From NCBI GenBank assembly GCA_913778495.1, contig CAJYVD010000024.1:1-46812 (forward strand): DNA of 46,812 bases, given 5' to 3'. Below, in pieces: positions 8,305 to 17,970 of the stretch. Each line of letters begins with the position of its first letter. Positions within the stretch are counted from its first letter, which is position 1. This DNA is from an uncultured Pantoea sp. Its GTDB lineage: Bacteria; Pseudomonadota; Gammaproteobacteria; Enterobacterales; Enterobacteriaceae. Below the pieces are notes generated by a model that ran no database searches, had not been told where the DNA came from, and saw only the letters and a program-made list of their open reading frames with translations. Position numbers and translations under genes: made by a program.

Positions 8305-9219
8305 TTACAGCATATGTTTCGATTGCAGGAAATCACGCGCCACCTGTTGGGGTGACTGATGATCGATATCCACGCGTTTATTCATCTCGGTGATGGCCTC
8401 ATCGGTGATCAGCGGGGTCAGTTGGTTGAGCGCGTCTTCCAGACCGGGATGGCTGGCCAACACGTCTTTTCGTACCACCGGCGTGACATTGTAACTTGGG
8501 AAGAAGTGCTTATCATCTTCCAGCACTTTGATGTCAAAGCCTTTCACCCGACCGTCGGTGGTATAAATCAGGCCCGCATCCACAAACCCGTCGCGCACGG
8601 CGTTGTACACCAAGCCGGGATCCATCTGGCGGATCTGCGGTCGGTCCAGCGGCATGTTGTAAGCCTGCTGCAGCGGTTTCAGTCCGTCTGAACGACCGGC
8701 AAACTCCAGGTCAAGGCCCAACTTCCAGTTATGATCCGGATCGGTCTTTCGCACCTGCTCAAGCTTCGCCACCAGCTGCGACAGCGTATTAATGCCTTCT
8801 TTGTCGGCGCGCGCACGCTGCATGCCAAACGCGTAGGTGTTGTTCATTGGGGCTGGCTTTAGCCACACCAGCCCGAGCTTACCGTCAAGATCGCGCACGG
8901 TTTCCCACGCCTGCTGCGAGGACATCGGCTTTTTGATGTGGTTGAAGATAATGAGCGAGGTGCCCGTGTATTCCCACGTCATGCCAATTTGCTTGTTGAT
9001 CATGGCGTTGCGGCTGATGGTAGTGGCGATGTTGGTTTTTGGGATCACCTCAAACCCTTTTTTATTGAGCCAGAGAACCGTCATCGCCGAGAGGATATGC
9101 TGTTCAGTAAAGCTCTTTGTCGCCATCACGATCGGTTCGGCGGCGGCGGCGCTCTGACTCAACGCCATCGCCGCAGTCAGCGCCAGCGCGGTGCGCTTTA
9201 TCCAGTGCAGGTTGCCCAA
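8305..9219 (-). CDS. osmX: Periplasmic osmoprotectant-binding protein OsmX
   Basis: 304-aa substrate-binding subunit. A basic N-terminus and hydrophobic stretch end in AAAA-E, a signal-peptidase I site near residue 27. The OpuAC-type fold follows, with [21 protein letters not shown] and [10 protein letters not shown] motifs of the betaine/choline-binding family. The start is a TTG at 9219 with GAGGAG 8 bases upstream; no ATG gives a complete signal peptide. It lies between the two permease genes, 18 bp after osmY, as in Salmonella. Confidence 0.93.
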   Translation of the reverse strand: MGNLHWIKRTALALTAAMALSQSAAAAEPIVMATKSFTEQHILSAMTVLWLNKKGFEVIPKTNIATTISRNAMINKQIGMTWEYTGTSLIIFNHIKKPMSSQQAWETVRDLDGKLGLVWLKPAPMNNTYAFGMQRARADKEGINTLSQLVAKLEQVRKTDPDHNWKLGLDLEFAGRSDGLKPLQQAYNMPLDRPQIRQMDPGLVYNAVRDGFVDAGLIYTTDGRVKGFDIKVLEDDKHFFPSYNVTPVVRKDVLASHPGLEDALNQLTPLITDEAITEMNKRVDIDHQSPQQVARDFLQSKHML

Positions 9220-9237
9220 AACGCGTACTCCTCGTAT

Positions 9238-9954
9238 TTATGCCGCAGAGTGCGGGCTAAGAAAACGTCCCAGTGCTGCCAGCAGCATGTCCAGAATCAG
9301 GGCAAACAGCGCGGTCGCCACGGCGCCCAGAATCAAGGTGGGGAAATCGTTCAGGTAAATGCCAGGAAAAATCAGTTCGCCAAAGCTACTGGCACCAATC
9401 AGGAAGGCGAGCGGGGCGGTGCCGACGTTGATGGCGGTGGCGATGCGGATGCCGGCCAACATCACCGGCAGCGCGTTGGGAATTTCAACCTGGCGCAGGC
9501 GTTGCAGCTTGGTCATGCCGATACCGTTGGCCGCTTCCAGTAACGACGGGGGCACGGCGCGCAGACCGGAATAGGTATTGCGCACAATCGGCAGCAGCGA
9601 GGCCAGAAACAGCGCAATTAGCGCTGGACGATCGCCGATGCCCACCACCACCATCGCCAGCGCGAGCACGGCGAGCGGCGGCAGCGTATTGCCAACGTTA
9701 AAAATTTGCATCACGTATTCTGCCCAGCGGCGGGCAAACGGTCGGCTGAGCAGGATGCCACTTGGAATGCCAACTAGCAGCGCAAACAGCATGGACCAAA
9801 AAACCAGATAGAGATGTTGTTGCCCGAGATAGAGCAGATCCACTTTGCGTGCGCGCAGCGTATCCAGCCCCAAGCCCCAAACCAGAAGGGCGAGCACGCC
9901 GACAATGGCCAGCAGCGCCAGCGTGGCCCGACGGGCGAGCGAAGCATTTTGCAT
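9238..9954 (-). CDS. osmY: Osmoprotectant ABC permease OsmY (second membrane subunit)
   Basis: 238-aa permease, first gene of the operon. Several membrane segments and an EAANGIGMTKLQRLRQVEIP coupling loop parallel those of OsmW. I take the ATG at 9954 because GGGAG lies 8 bases before it; the frame is open upstream to 10029 but without a ribosome-binding site. The symbol follows the Salmonella operon and must not be confused with the unrelated E. coli periplasmic protein OsmY. Confidence 0.88.
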   Translation of the reverse strand: MQNASLARRATLALLAIVGVLALLVWGLGLDTLRARKVDLLYLGQQHLYLVFWSMLFALLVGIPSGILLSRPFARRWAEYVMQIFNVGNTLPPLAVLALAMVVVGIGDRPALIALFLASLLPIVRNTYSGLRAVPPSLLEAANGIGMTKLQRLRQVEIPNALPVMLAGIRIATAINVGTAPLAFLIGASSFGELIFPGIYLNDFPTLILGAVATALFALILDMLLAALGRFLSPHSAA

Positions 9955-10344
9955 GCGGATGTCTCCCTGATGCGATAGTGCGTTTAATGTGGTTATGGTG
10001 TTCTCAGCGCGGTGGCGCTGCATCGGCATAAGCCTTGCAGACGAAAGTCCACGACGCGGCGAAATAGCCGTTTACCGGCTACAAATCGGCGATTTTTCTG
10101 CACGCGGGCAGAAAACGCGCTGCCAAAGCTATAGCAATCGGTGAAGCGGAGCGCCAGCTTTTCACGGCAAAATCAGACAGATAGAATTTGACGAAAAGTG
10201 CGCTCAGGCCGCATGAGACAAGGGAATGTCGCTCAATAAAAAAATTTCATCGAAATAAGTGACCATGTCACTTATTGAGCGCACGTGTAGAAACGCGCCG
10301 CGTTGTATTTGCGCTAGCCTTAAGGCATCAACAAAGGGAGCACT
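9955..10344. other. Divergent regulatory region, osm operon / DHA2 transporter
   Basis: 390 bp between two divergent transcription units. No coding sequence is supported. It holds the perfect inverted repeat at 10254-10276 and an outer pair GCTCAATAA (10231-10239) / TTATTGAGC (10272-10280). CGCTCAATAA recurs at 14011-14020 before the chemoreceptor gene. I could not assign promoters with confidence. Confidence 0.6.
10254..10276 (+). promoter_or_regulatory. Perfect inverted repeat, candidate operator of the DHA2 exporter
   Basis: AATAAGTGAC and GTCACTTATT are perfect 10-bp arms around CAT, 69-91 bp before the transporter start. The size and symmetry are what a TetR- or MarR-type dimer would bind, but no such regulator gene is adjacent, so the protein must be encoded elsewhere. 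Confidence 0.55.
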
Positions 10345-11805
10345 ATGACTGAAACGGCTGCGTTACCTGGCGTCCATCGCCATTGGATCCTTGCGGGCTG
10401 CATGTTGGCCATGTTTATGGCGGCGATAGAAGTCACTATTGTGGCCACGGCCATGCCGACTATCATTGCGGATCTCGGCGGTTTCTCACAGTTTGGCTGG
10501 GTGTTTTCGATCTATCTCCTCACCCAAGCCGTTAGCGTGCCGCTCTACGGGCGCCTGGCCGATATCTGGGGGCGCAAGCGCCTGCTCTTTATTGGCGTCT
10601 CGCTGTTTTTGCTGGGGTCAGTGCTGTGTGGACTGGCGCACACCATGACGTGGCTCATTTTATTCCGCGCCTTTCAAGGCTTAGGGGCCGGCGCGATTAT
10701 GCCGCTGACCAGTACCATCGTGGCTGACATCTACTCGCCGCGCGAGCGCGCCAGCGTACAGGGCTGGCTCTCGAGCGTGTGGGGGATCGCCGCCATTATT
10801 GGCCCGCTCAGCGGCGCGTGGCTGGTCCAGCATGCCGGTTGGTCGCTGATTTTCTGGGTCAATGTCCCCATTGGCCTGCTTGCCATGCTGCTGCTGGCGC
10901 GTTTTCTGCCCGAACCACCGCGTCAACGCGATGTGCATCTTAATATCACCGGAAGCTGTTGGTTAATGATCAGCGTCACCGCGCTGTTAGTGGCGCTACT
11001 GCAGGCCGAAGCGCTGGGCTATTGGCTGCTGCTGTTTCTGCTTTTGGCGCTGCTGGCCGGCTGGCGACTCAGCGTGCATGAACGACAGGCCGCCACTCCG
11101 CTGTTTCCCGTGGCGATTTGGCGCAGCAAGGCGGTTGTGGCGGGCAATGTGGGCAACCTGATTATCGGGGCCACCATGATGGGTATCAGCGCGTTTTTAC
11201 CCACGTGGATTCAGGGCATAAACGGGGGTTCGCCGCTCCAGGCGGGCAGCGCGCTGGCGATGATGTCAATCGGCTGGCCGCTGGCCAGCACGCTCAGCGG
11301 ACGCCTGATGTTAAAAAGCTCGTACCGCGTCACCGCGCAGCTGGGCGCCGCATTGCTGATCGCGGGCAGTGCGCTGCTTCTGATGTTGCGTCCTGACAGC
11401 GGCATGGTGCAGGCGGGCTTCACCGCGTTTTTGATTGGCACCGGTATGGGAATGACCAGCACCACCTTTCTGGTCTCGGTGCAAAATCACGCCCACTACG
11501 AGATTCGCGGTATCTGCACCGCCTCTATTATGTTTAGCCGGATGCTGGGTTCGGCACTGGGCACCGCGGTGATGGGTGCGGTGTTGAATCTGAATCTGGC
11601 CCAGCGGCTGCCGCAGGTTGTTGATCCCATGCAAAAGCTGATGACGCCGGAGAGCCGACAGAGTTTGTCAACGGAGACGCTACAGCACTGGACCACGCAA
11701 ATGGCGGCGTCGCTGCATTGGGTGTTTGGTGTGGCGTTGCTGATTGCGCTGATGGCGGCGGTGGTGGCCTGGCAGATGCCGCGTCAACGGCCTGAAGAGC
11801 AGTAA
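10345..11805 (+). CDS. DHA2-family multidrug efflux MFS transporter
   Basis: 486-aa, fourteen-segment major facilitator of the EmrB/QacA type, in the inner membrane. Visible signatures are motif D1 near the start (MAAIEVTIVATAMPTI), motif A (GRLADIWGRKRLL) and the proline-glycine motif C (GIAAIIGPLSGAWLV). Ribosome-binding site AGGGAG lies 5 bases before the ATG. No EmrA-like membrane-fusion partner is adjacent, so it probably works alone. The substrate cannot be told from the sequence. Confidence 0.88.
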   Translation: MTETAALPGVHRHWILAGCMLAMFMAAIEVTIVATAMPTIIADLGGFSQFGWVFSIYLLTQAVSVPLYGRLADIWGRKRLLFIGVSLFLLGSVLCGLAHTMTWLILFRAFQGLGAGAIMPLTSTIVADIYSPRERASVQGWLSSVWGIAAIIGPLSGAWLVQHAGWSLIFWVNVPIGLLAMLLLARFLPEPPRQRDVHLNITGSCWLMISVTALLVALLQAEALGYWLLLFLLLALLAGWRLSVHERQAATPLFPVAIWRSKAVVAGNVGNLIIGATMMGISAFLPTWIQGINGGSPLQAGSALAMMSIGWPLASTLSGRLMLKSSYRVTAQLGAALLIAGSALLLMLRPDSGMVQAGFTAFLIGTGMGMTSTTFLVSVQNHAHYEIRGICTASIMFSRMLGSALGTAVMGAVLNLNLAQRLPQVVDPMQKLMTPESRQSLSTETLQHWTTQMAASLHWVFGVALLIALMAAVVAWQMPRQRPEEQ

Positions 11806-11832
11806 AAAGCGGGCGACGAACGTGCCGCCCGC
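11804..11832 (-). terminator. Terminator of ynfD, probably bidirectional
   Basis: GCGGGCG (11809-11815) and CGCCCGC (11826-11832) form a stem; reading leftward it is followed at once by TTTTT (11808-11804). It lies in the 33-bp gap between the convergent DHA2 exporter and ynfD. Confidence 0.75.
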
Positions 11833-11838
11833 GGCGTA

Positions 11839-12135
11839 TTACTGCGCGGGCGCATCCTGCGAACTGCCCGCGCTGGCGGGAACAGTGCTGTCGCTGTCGC
11901 GCCCGTTTTTCTTGTAAACAATTTTCTGCGTGTCGTTTTCACAATGGCCAACGACCTGACCGCCTGCCTGATCGGCCTGATCGTTCGGCACCACATCCAG
12001 CGTGAAATCCGATTCCGCCACGCCGTTGGTGACGATTTTTTGGCTGATATCGGCTTTAACGCTGTCGCACGACGCCTGGGCCAACATCGGCAGGGCCAGC
12101 AAGGCCGCGATCATCACTGCACCACATTTTTTCAT
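11839..12135 (-). CDS. ynfD: DUF1161 exported protein YnfD
   Basis: 98-aa small exported protein. Signal peptide MKKCGAVMIAALLALPMLAQA, then the DUF1161 core CDSVKADISQKIVTNGVAES ... LDVVPND ... VVGHCENDTQKIVY, matching E. coli YnfD; a low-complexity Ser/Ala/Gln tail follows. C24 and C66 may form a disulphide. Function unknown. The ATG at 12135 has AGGAGA at proper distance; a GTG one codon earlier is possible. Confidence 0.9.
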   Translation of the reverse strand: MKKCGAVMIAALLALPMLAQASCDSVKADISQKIVTNGVAESDFTLDVVPNDQADQAGGQVVGHCENDTQKIVYKKNGRDSDSTVPASAGSSQDAPAQ

Positions 12136-12185
12136 CACACTCTCCTTGGTTCAGAATCCCTTTGAACTATAGCAGCCTGTACGGC

Positions 12186-12509
12186 TTACGGCGTGACCGG
12201 GCGGCCGGTGCGGCGATCGAGGCAGCGCAGCGTGTTGGGTTCCCAATAAGCATTGAGGTTAGAGCTGGATTCACAGGCGTCACGGGTATCAAACGCGCGG
12301 TCTGCTTTATCAAACTCTTTCTCAACGCGCGTGTTGACCTTGCCGCGCAGCATACGCGTGTCGTTCCACTGCTCTTTGCTTTGGCGCGCGGCCTCATTGC
12401 TGGTCGCGTTGTTGCCGTTTTCGATGATTAACCGATCGGTCTGCGCTGAGACCAACGGCGCCGCCAGAATTACACTTGCCACTAGCAGGGCGGAACAGAG
12501 CTTATGCAT
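12186..12509 (-). CDS. ynfB: UPF0482 exported protein YnfB
   Basis: 107 aa, signal peptide ending near LVSA-QT, then [20 protein letters not shown] and the C-terminal block [20 protein letters not shown] that is nearly identical in E. coli YnfB. Two cysteines near the end could pair. Function unknown. The ATG at 12509 is chosen because GAGGAG is 7 bases before it; the ATG at 12515 abuts that element. It lies 50 bp upstream of ynfD on the same strand, so both may be cotranscribed. Confidence 0.92.
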   Translation of the reverse strand: MHKLCSALLVASVILAAPLVSAQTDRLIIENGNNATSNEAARQSKEQWNDTRMLRGKVNTRVEKEFDKADRAFDTRDACESSSNLNAYWEPNTLRCLDRRTGRPVTP

Positions 12510-12639
12510 TGTCATCTCCTCAGATTAACGCCAGCGCAGCCGTTAGTCCGACTGTCACTGCAACGGCCAGCAGTATATCATCGCCGTTTCTCAGCTCACT
12601 AGCGGTGGGCGGTTTGTTTACGTTCAGGTGAGGATCACG

Positions 12640-12969
12640 ATGCTGGTGAAAACCGCGTTGCTGTTTTTTGTTACGGCGCTTGCCGAAATCGTTGGGTGCT
12701 TTCTGCCATGGCTGTGGTTGAAAAAGGGGATGAGCGCCTGGTTGTTGCTGCCTGCGGCGCTGAGCCTGGCGCTGTTTGTCTGGCTATTGACCTTGCACCC
12801 CGCGGCCAGCGGACGCGTCTATGCGGCGTATGGCGGCGTATATGTGATGACGGCGCTGCTGTGGTTACGCGTGGTTGAGGGCATCAAGCTCAGCGCATGG
12901 GACTGGGCGGGTGCGCTCATCGCGCTCTGCGGCATGGGCGTAATGGTCGTCGGCTGGGGGCGGGGATAA
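12640..12969 (+). CDS. ynfA: UPF0060 inner-membrane protein YnfA
   Basis: 109-aa four-helix membrane protein, SMR-like in size and topology. The segment [20 protein letters not shown] is shared with E. coli YnfA. Some enterobacterial homologues have been linked to efflux of toxic compounds, but the role is not settled. The ATG at 12640 has GAGG 7 bases upstream; a GTG at 12628 has no such site. It is divergent from ynfB. Confidence 0.93.
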   Translation: MLVKTALLFFVTALAEIVGCFLPWLWLKKGMSAWLLLPAALSLALFVWLLTLHPAASGRVYAAYGGVYVMTALLWLRVVEGIKLSAWDWAGALIALCGMGVMVVGWGRG

Positions 12970-12994
12970 GCTATCCCGCACGCGGCGGGATAGC
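12970..12994. terminator. Hairpin between convergent ynfA and ydfG
   Basis: GCTATCCCGC / GCGGGATAGC is a perfect 10-bp stem with a 5-nt loop that starts at the ynfA stop and ends 5 bp before the ydfG stop. No U-tract on either side, so a shared terminator is likely but unproven. Confidence 0.55.
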
Positions 12995-12999
12995 GGTGA

Positions 13000-13746
13000 T
13001 TAGCCTTTGTGGACTTTCAGGCCGGCGGTGGTTTGTGCCACCGGCATGATTTCCAGCGTATTGATATTGACGTGCTTGGGCAGTGTCGTTACCCAGTAAA
13101 CCGCTTCGGTAATATCCTCAGCGGTCAGCGCCGTGGTGCCTTCGTACACCGCCTCCGCGCGGCTGTCATCGCCCTTGAAGCGCACATTGGAAAACTCCGT
13201 CCCGCCGACTAAGCCGGGTTCAATGTCGGTGACACGCAGCGCGGTACCGTGCAGATCGGTACGCAGATTAAGGCTGAACTGGCGCACAAACGCTTTGGTG
13301 GCACCGTAGACATTGCCGCCCTGATAGGGCCAGCTCCCGGCAATCGACCCCATGTTAACAATATGACCGACATTGCGCGCCACCATGCCGGGCAGCACCG
13401 CGCGCGTCATGTACACCAACCCTTTATTGTTGGTGTCGATCATCGCCTCCCAATCTTCCAGGCTGGCTTTATGGGCAGGTTCAATCCCTAACGCCAATCC
13501 GGCATTGTTTACCAGCACATCAATATCGCGCCACGCAGCGGGCAGCGCCGCGAGTGCCTCATCAATGGAGGCCCGATTGCGCACATCCAGCTGCACGGTA
13601 TAGAGATTGTCGCCCAGCGCCGCTTTCAGTGCCTGCAGGCGTTCGGTGCGGCGTCCACTGGCGATCACCTTGTGGCCTTCGGCGATAAAGCGGCGCGTGA
13701 TGCTTTCGCCAAAGCCTGCGGTTGCGCCCGTTACAAAAATAATCAT
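13000..13746 (-). CDS. ydfG: NADP-dependent 3-hydroxy acid dehydrogenase YdfG
   Basis: 248-aa short-chain dehydrogenase, exactly the length of E. coli YdfG. That enzyme oxidises L-allo-threonine, serine and 3-hydroxy acids and reduces malonic semialdehyde in the cytoplasm. The Rossmann motif is GATAGFGE near residue 7 and the catalytic site is YGATK, with the Ser in MGSIAGSWPY upstream. The GAGGAG at -13 supports the ATG at 13746. In E. coli ydfG and dcp are neighbours; here a chemoreceptor, a diguanylate cyclase and guaD lie between them. Confidence 0.95.
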   Translation of the reverse strand: MIIFVTGATAGFGESITRRFIAEGHKVIASGRRTERLQALKAALGDNLYTVQLDVRNRASIDEALAALPAAWRDIDVLVNNAGLALGIEPAHKASLEDWEAMIDTNNKGLVYMTRAVLPGMVARNVGHIVNMGSIAGSWPYQGGNVYGATKAFVRQFSLNLRTDLHGTALRVTDIEPGLVGGTEFSNVRFKGDDSRAEAVYEGTTALTAEDITEAVYWVTTLPKHVNINTLEIMPVAQTTAGLKVHKG

Positions 13747-14395
13747 TTTACTGCTCCTCATACGCTTGTCCGCGTTTGTTCACCTTGTGCAGTAAACTAG
13801 CACTGAAAAGCCACGGGCGTGAAGCGTGTTGACCGGCAGGGTAAAAAAAAGCGGTCAGGCCAGCTGTTTTTCTGGTTACGAAAAAAGTAATCGTTTTCAT
13901 GGCTTTTTTATGCGAATAAAAAGCATATCAGGATGACGGCTTGCATGATTATTTCACAAGGTATAAAAATGCACATATTTAGAAAATAATAACCCGTAAG
14001 AGTTAGGTGACGCTCAATAAAATAAAAAGAGGCGCGTTTATCGGCACTTCACCATGAAACTTTAATATTTATATATTCGGTAATAATCGCTCAACAATCC
14101 ATGCTGGTAACGATAATGAGAATGTTTCTTTAATTTCAAGCTATTGATTTTTAGTAAATAATTATAATTTGACTTTGTTTCTTTGGAAAGAAAATATCGT
14201 ATATTTACGTCCTGTTAAATTGCCAGTCGTTATCTATAATTCACTTCATGCCAATAGCGCGATCAATCACACGGACGTAACGTACCCAGTTAGGGTGTTT
14301 TGTCGTCCGCTGTTTGCATCCTGATTATCAGCTTATCCACGCGGTAATTTTTTAAAAATAAAAGTGAGCTTGTTTCCACACCAGGGAAATTTTCC
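13747..14395. other. AT-rich intergenic region before the chemoreceptor
   Basis: 649 bp, clearly AT-richer than its surroundings, no supported gene. It contains CGCTCAATAA at 14011-14020 (also near 10230 and, inverted, near 10280) and a weak Fur-like GATAATGAGAATG at 14113. No clear FliA-type promoter was seen. Such AT-rich upstream DNA may attract H-NS. Confidence 0.5.
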
Positions 14396-16324
14396 ATGAA
14401 AAAAATGCTTAATAAAATAAATCTGCCAGCAAAATTCATTATGCTTGGCGTGTTTGCTCTTGTCCTTTTTGTGTTTCCAACCTATTTATTCATTAATACC
14501 GGCAACCAGATCATCAACGCGAAAGTGGTTGAACTCGACGGTATCCCGGTTGAGAAAAAGATGCTGCTGCTGCTGAACAAGATTCAGCGCCACCGTGCGG
14601 AGAGCGCCATCGCGATCTCGTTGGGCAAGCCGGATAATGCGCCGCGTCTTGAACTGGTCGATCAAGTTGCCAGGCTGGAGACGGAGATCAACGCCGAACT
14701 GCGTCAAACCGATCCCAATGCCCAACCGCTGGCGCGCATGGATAAAGTTAGCCAGGGGTGGAATGCGTTACAGGCCGATCTGAATGACAAGAAACTGTCG
14801 CTAAGCGACAGCCTCAATCGACATGCCGCCTTGATTCAGAGCCTGTTGATGGCCAATCAGGATGTGCTGGATTTCTACGGCTTGTCACTGGACAGCGATC
14901 TCGACTCTTACCAGTTAATCATCAGTATCTTTAGCCGCATGCCGCTGCTGACAGAAACGCTGGGGCAGATCCGCGCGCATGGCACGTCGCTCATTGCGCA
15001 AGGCGATGCGGCAATGACGGCCGGCATGAGCAATATGGCGTTTCGTATTGAGAACGGCAAAGTGGCGCTGGATCAGTTCAGCGGCAACATGGACAAAGTC
15101 TTCTCTATTTCACCCGAGCTGAAAACGCAGTTTGCGATGCAAAATGACGATGCCAATCAGCAGGCGCTTAAGGCGCTGGGACTGGCGGAAAACGTGTTCG
15201 TGAATAAAACTGCCACCGTTGCGCCTACAGAGTACGTGCGCGTGTTCACCGAAGCGATCAACAGCTACAGCACGTTGGGTACCCAATATGCCGATAAACT
15301 TACGCAGCTGCTCAACGCGCAAATTCAGGATCGCCGCCATTCACAATACTGGCTGCTGGCTGCGCTGTTGGCCATTGCCGCGATTGCCGTGATCTTCGCC
15401 GTGATGATTTCCCGCTCGGTGACCGGACCGATTGAAAATGCAGTGCGCACGGCGGGCAGCGTTGCCGCTGGCGATCTTACCAACGAGATCAGCGTGCAGG
15501 GCACCAATGAGACCGCCAGGCTGCTGGGCTCGCTCAAGCAGATGCAAGATCGCCTCTCTCAGCTGGTGGCGAACATTAAAGACAACGCGCTGACTATCGC
15601 GTCTTCGTCCGAGCAGATTGCCAAGGGCAATGGCCATCTCTCTGCACGCACCGAGGAGCAGGCCGCCTCGCTGGCAGAAACGGCCGCCAGCATGGAACAG
15701 ATGGCGTCAATCATCGGTCAGAATGCCGAGAATACGCAGCATGCCACCACCATGGCGGAAGCGGCGACGGACGCCTCAATGCTGAGCGGCAAGGCGATGG
15801 ATTCCGTGATGGAAACCATGAGTAAAATTCGCGGAAGTTCGGCAAAGATCGAAGAGATCACCAGCGTAATCGATAGCATCGCGTTCCAGACGAATATTCT
15901 GGCGCTCAACGCCGCTGTTGAAGCGGCGCGCGCGGGTGAATCCGGTAAAGGCTTTGCGGTGGTGGCCTCTGAAGTGCGCTCGCTGGCCCAGCGTTCCGCC
16001 ACCGCTGCGCGGGAAATCAAAGAGCTGATCGCCCAGTCGGTGAACCATGCCGAAGAGGGTCTGGCGCTGGCGAAAAACGCGGGCGATCGCGTCAAGCAGA
16101 GCGTCGAGGCCATTGAGCAAACCACGCAGCTGATTCGCGACATCTCCTCCTCATCGAAAGAGCAGAGCAGCGGGATTGCGCAGATCAATATCGCGGTTAA
16201 TCAGATGGATCAGGTTACCCAGCAAAACGCCGCGCTGGTGGAAGAGTCTGCAACCTCTGCCGGCGATCTGGCCGGACGCGCCGCCCATCTCCGCGACATG
16301 GTCGTGGTGTTTAAAACGCATTAA
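14396..16324 (+). CDS. Methyl-accepting chemotaxis protein
   Basis: 642-aa transmembrane chemoreceptor. TM1 is at about residues 12-34, followed by a long, mostly helical periplasmic sensor of about 280 residues with no Tar/Tsr ligand motif. TM2 is at 318-341, then a HAMP domain, methylation helices and the highly conserved hairpin tip around residues 490-530 ([20 protein letters not shown]). No C-terminal NWETF-type CheR/CheB tether is present (it ends VVVFKTH), so it probably relies on high-abundance receptors for adaptation. AGGGA lies 8 bases before the ATG. The ligand is unknown; the neighbour downstream is a diguanylate cyclase. Confidence 0.92.
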   Translation: MKKMLNKINLPAKFIMLGVFALVLFVFPTYLFINTGNQIINAKVVELDGIPVEKKMLLLLNKIQRHRAESAIAISLGKPDNAPRLELVDQVARLETEINAELRQTDPNAQPLARMDKVSQGWNALQADLNDKKLSLSDSLNRHAALIQSLLMANQDVLDFYGLSLDSDLDSYQLIISIFSRMPLLTETLGQIRAHGTSLIAQGDAAMTAGMSNMAFRIENGKVALDQFSGNMDKVFSISPELKTQFAMQNDDANQQALKALGLAENVFVNKTATVAPTEYVRVFTEAINSYSTLGTQYADKLTQLLNAQIQDRRHSQYWLLAALLAIAAIAVIFAVMISRSVTGPIENAVRTAGSVAAGDLTNEISVQGTNETARLLGSLKQMQDRLSQLVANIKDNALTIASSSEQIAKGNGHLSARTEEQAASLAETAASMEQMASIIGQNAENTQHATTMAEAATDASMLSGKAMDSVMETMSKIRGSSAKIEEITSVIDSIAFQTNILALNAAVEAARAGESGKGFAVVASEVRSLAQRSATAAREIKELIAQSVNHAEEGLALAKNAGDRVKQSVEAIEQTTQLIRDISSSSKEQSSGIAQINIAVNQMDQVTQQNAALVEESATSAGDLAGRAAHLRDMVVVFKTH

Positions 16325-16332
16325 ACGCGCCA

Positions 16333-16400
16333 ATACGCGAGGGGTAACCTCGCGTATCTCTCTCTATCTGCTTAACTCAACAAGAGGAGATAGAGAGAGA
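16333..16400 (+). promoter_or_regulatory. Two adjacent RNA hairpins in the leader of the diguanylate cyclase
   Basis: Hairpin 1: ATACGCGAGG / CCTCGCGTAT (16333-16342 with 16348-16357), perfect 10 bp. Hairpin 2: TCTCTCTCTATC (16357-16368) with GATAGAGAGAGA (16389-16400), perfect 12 bp and ending 4 nt before the ATG. The GAGGAG sequence (16384-16389) falls in the loop and first stem base. Hairpin 1 could end the chemoreceptor transcript, although no U-tract follows; hairpin 2 can bury the ribosome-binding region. Confidence 0.6.
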
Positions 16401-16404
16401 CCGT

Positions 16405-17970
16405 ATGATTTTGCGCACAAAACCAGACCCGTCACTTAAGCCTTTTGGCTCCCTGTTAAAAACCATTATCTTGTCTGGCGTTTTGCTGGTGGGCGGCGTG
16501 ACCGCCGTGAGTTTCTGGACGCTGCACGAAGACTGGCAGAACACCGTCAGAGAGACACAGGAAACGGCCATCAATCTGTCGCTGGCACAGGCCCGGCAGG
16601 CTGAAGATACCTTTATCCAAACCGAGCTTTCGCTGCGCGAACTCCAGCGCGATATTGCCGCGCATCTGGACAGCGGACTGAATACCGTTGAACTGAGCGC
16701 CACCATGCGCGATTTACAGCGCAGACTGCCGCAGTTGCACGGCCTCTTTTATTACGATGCGCAAGGTAAATGGATTGCCACCTCTGCGGCGTCGATTCCC
16801 GCTCATATCAACAATTCCGATCGCGAGTATTTCGTGTTTCAGCGCACTAACCTGCGCGACAGCGTCCACATGGGGCCGGTGATCCGCAGCCGCAGCACCG
16901 GCGATTTAGTGATCCCGGTCTCGCTGCGCGTCAGCGATAGCATGAAGGGGTTTCGTGGCGTGCTGCTGGCGACGATTAACGTGGATTATTTTCGCCGTTA
17001 TTACACCTACTTTGAAATGGGCAAACAGGATGTGATGGTGCTAATGCTGGCCGACAGCACGGTACTTTATGCCCGCCCGATGCCGGACAGTTTTATAGGC
17101 ACCAATCTCTCTGCCAGTCATCTGTTTCAAACGCTGCTGCAGAAGAACAATCGCGGAGGCGGGCAGTGGACGTCCGCGATGGATGGCAAACCGCGCATTT
17201 TTGGTTTTGTGCGTCTCGATCGCTATCCGCTTATCGTGGCGGCGGGTTACGACACGCGCGATCTCTTTACCAAATGGCGCAAAACGCGTATTCAAGATGT
17301 CGCCATGAGCGGCGCGCTTATGTTGGCTACCGTACTGCTGGGGGGTTTTGTGCTGCGTCAGGCTAAGCGTACGCTTAAATACCAGTACGACCTCACCGCG
17401 CTCCGCGATGAACTGCGTCAGGCCAACCGTGCGCTGACCCGCATGGCGCATGCGGATGCGCTCACCGGATTAGCCAATCGGCGCGAATTTGACCGTTACC
17501 TGAACGAATGCCTGGATCGCGCCCGCGAACAGGGCGGTAGCGTGGGGCTGATAATGGCCGACGTGGATCATTTCAAGCAGTTCAATGATACCCATGGTCA
17601 TCTCGCGGGCGATCGGTGCCTTAAACAGCTGGCGGAACAGTTAAATCAGCTGCCGCTGCGAAAAAGCGATCTGGTGGCCCGCTACGGCGGTGAAGAATTT
17701 GCGCTGATCCTGCCCAACGCCAGTGACGCCGACGCGCTGAATATTGCCACCATGATGGTAAAACATGTCTCAGCAGCGGGCATTCATCATCCCCATGACC
17801 CGCAACAGCCTGTCACGCTGAGCGCGGGCTGCGCCAGCGTCACGCCACAGCAAGACGGCGCCGATGCCCAAACGTTGATTCACCAAGCGGACGCGGCGCT
17901 TTATCACGCCAAGCAGGCAGGGCGCAATCGGGCGGAGTTACAGCGAAGCGCAACGGACAGTCACCGTTAA
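16405..17970 (+). CDS. Membrane-bound diguanylate cyclase (dCache-GGDEF)
   Basis: 521 aa. TM1 is at about 19-39, then a periplasmic double-Cache-like sensor (about 45-295) containing YYDAQGKWIATS and NNSDREYF typical of such sensors, TM2 at about 300-319, a short coiled linker and a GGDEF domain from about 355. The active site is GGEEF (residues 428-432), and the inhibitory I-site RxxD is intact (R419-D422). It should make cyclic di-GMP from two GTP with product inhibition, in response to an unknown extracellular ligand. It begins 80 bp after the chemoreceptor stop, and the leader is strongly folded, suggesting post-transcriptional control. Confidence 0.92.
   Translation: MILRTKPDPSLKPFGSLLKTIILSGVLLVGGVTAVSFWTLHEDWQNTVRETQETAINLSLAQARQAEDTFIQTELSLRELQRDIAAHLDSGLNTVELSATMRDLQRRLPQLHGLFYYDAQGKWIATSAASIPAHINNSDREYFVFQRTNLRDSVHMGPVIRSRSTGDLVIPVSLRVSDSMKGFRGVLLATINVDYFRRYYTYFEMGKQDVMVLMLADSTVLYARPMPDSFIGTNLSASHLFQTLLQKNNRGGGQWTSAMDGKPRIFGFVRLDRYPLIVAAGYDTRDLFTKWRKTRIQDVAMSGALMLATVLLGGFVLRQAKRTLKYQYDLTALRDELRQANRALTRMAHADALTGLANRREFDRYLNECLDRAREQGGSVGLIMADVDHFKQFNDTHGHLAGDRCLKQLAEQLNQLPLRKSDLVARYGGEEFALILPNASDADALNIATMMVKHVSAAGIHHPHDPQQPVTLSAGCASVTPQQDGADAQTLIHQADAALYHAKQAGRNRAELQRSATDSHR

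Noticed and set aside
14113-14131. Fur-like GATAATGAGAATG stretch before the chemoreceptor
   Set aside because: Only the first half fits; AT-rich DNA gives such matches by chance.
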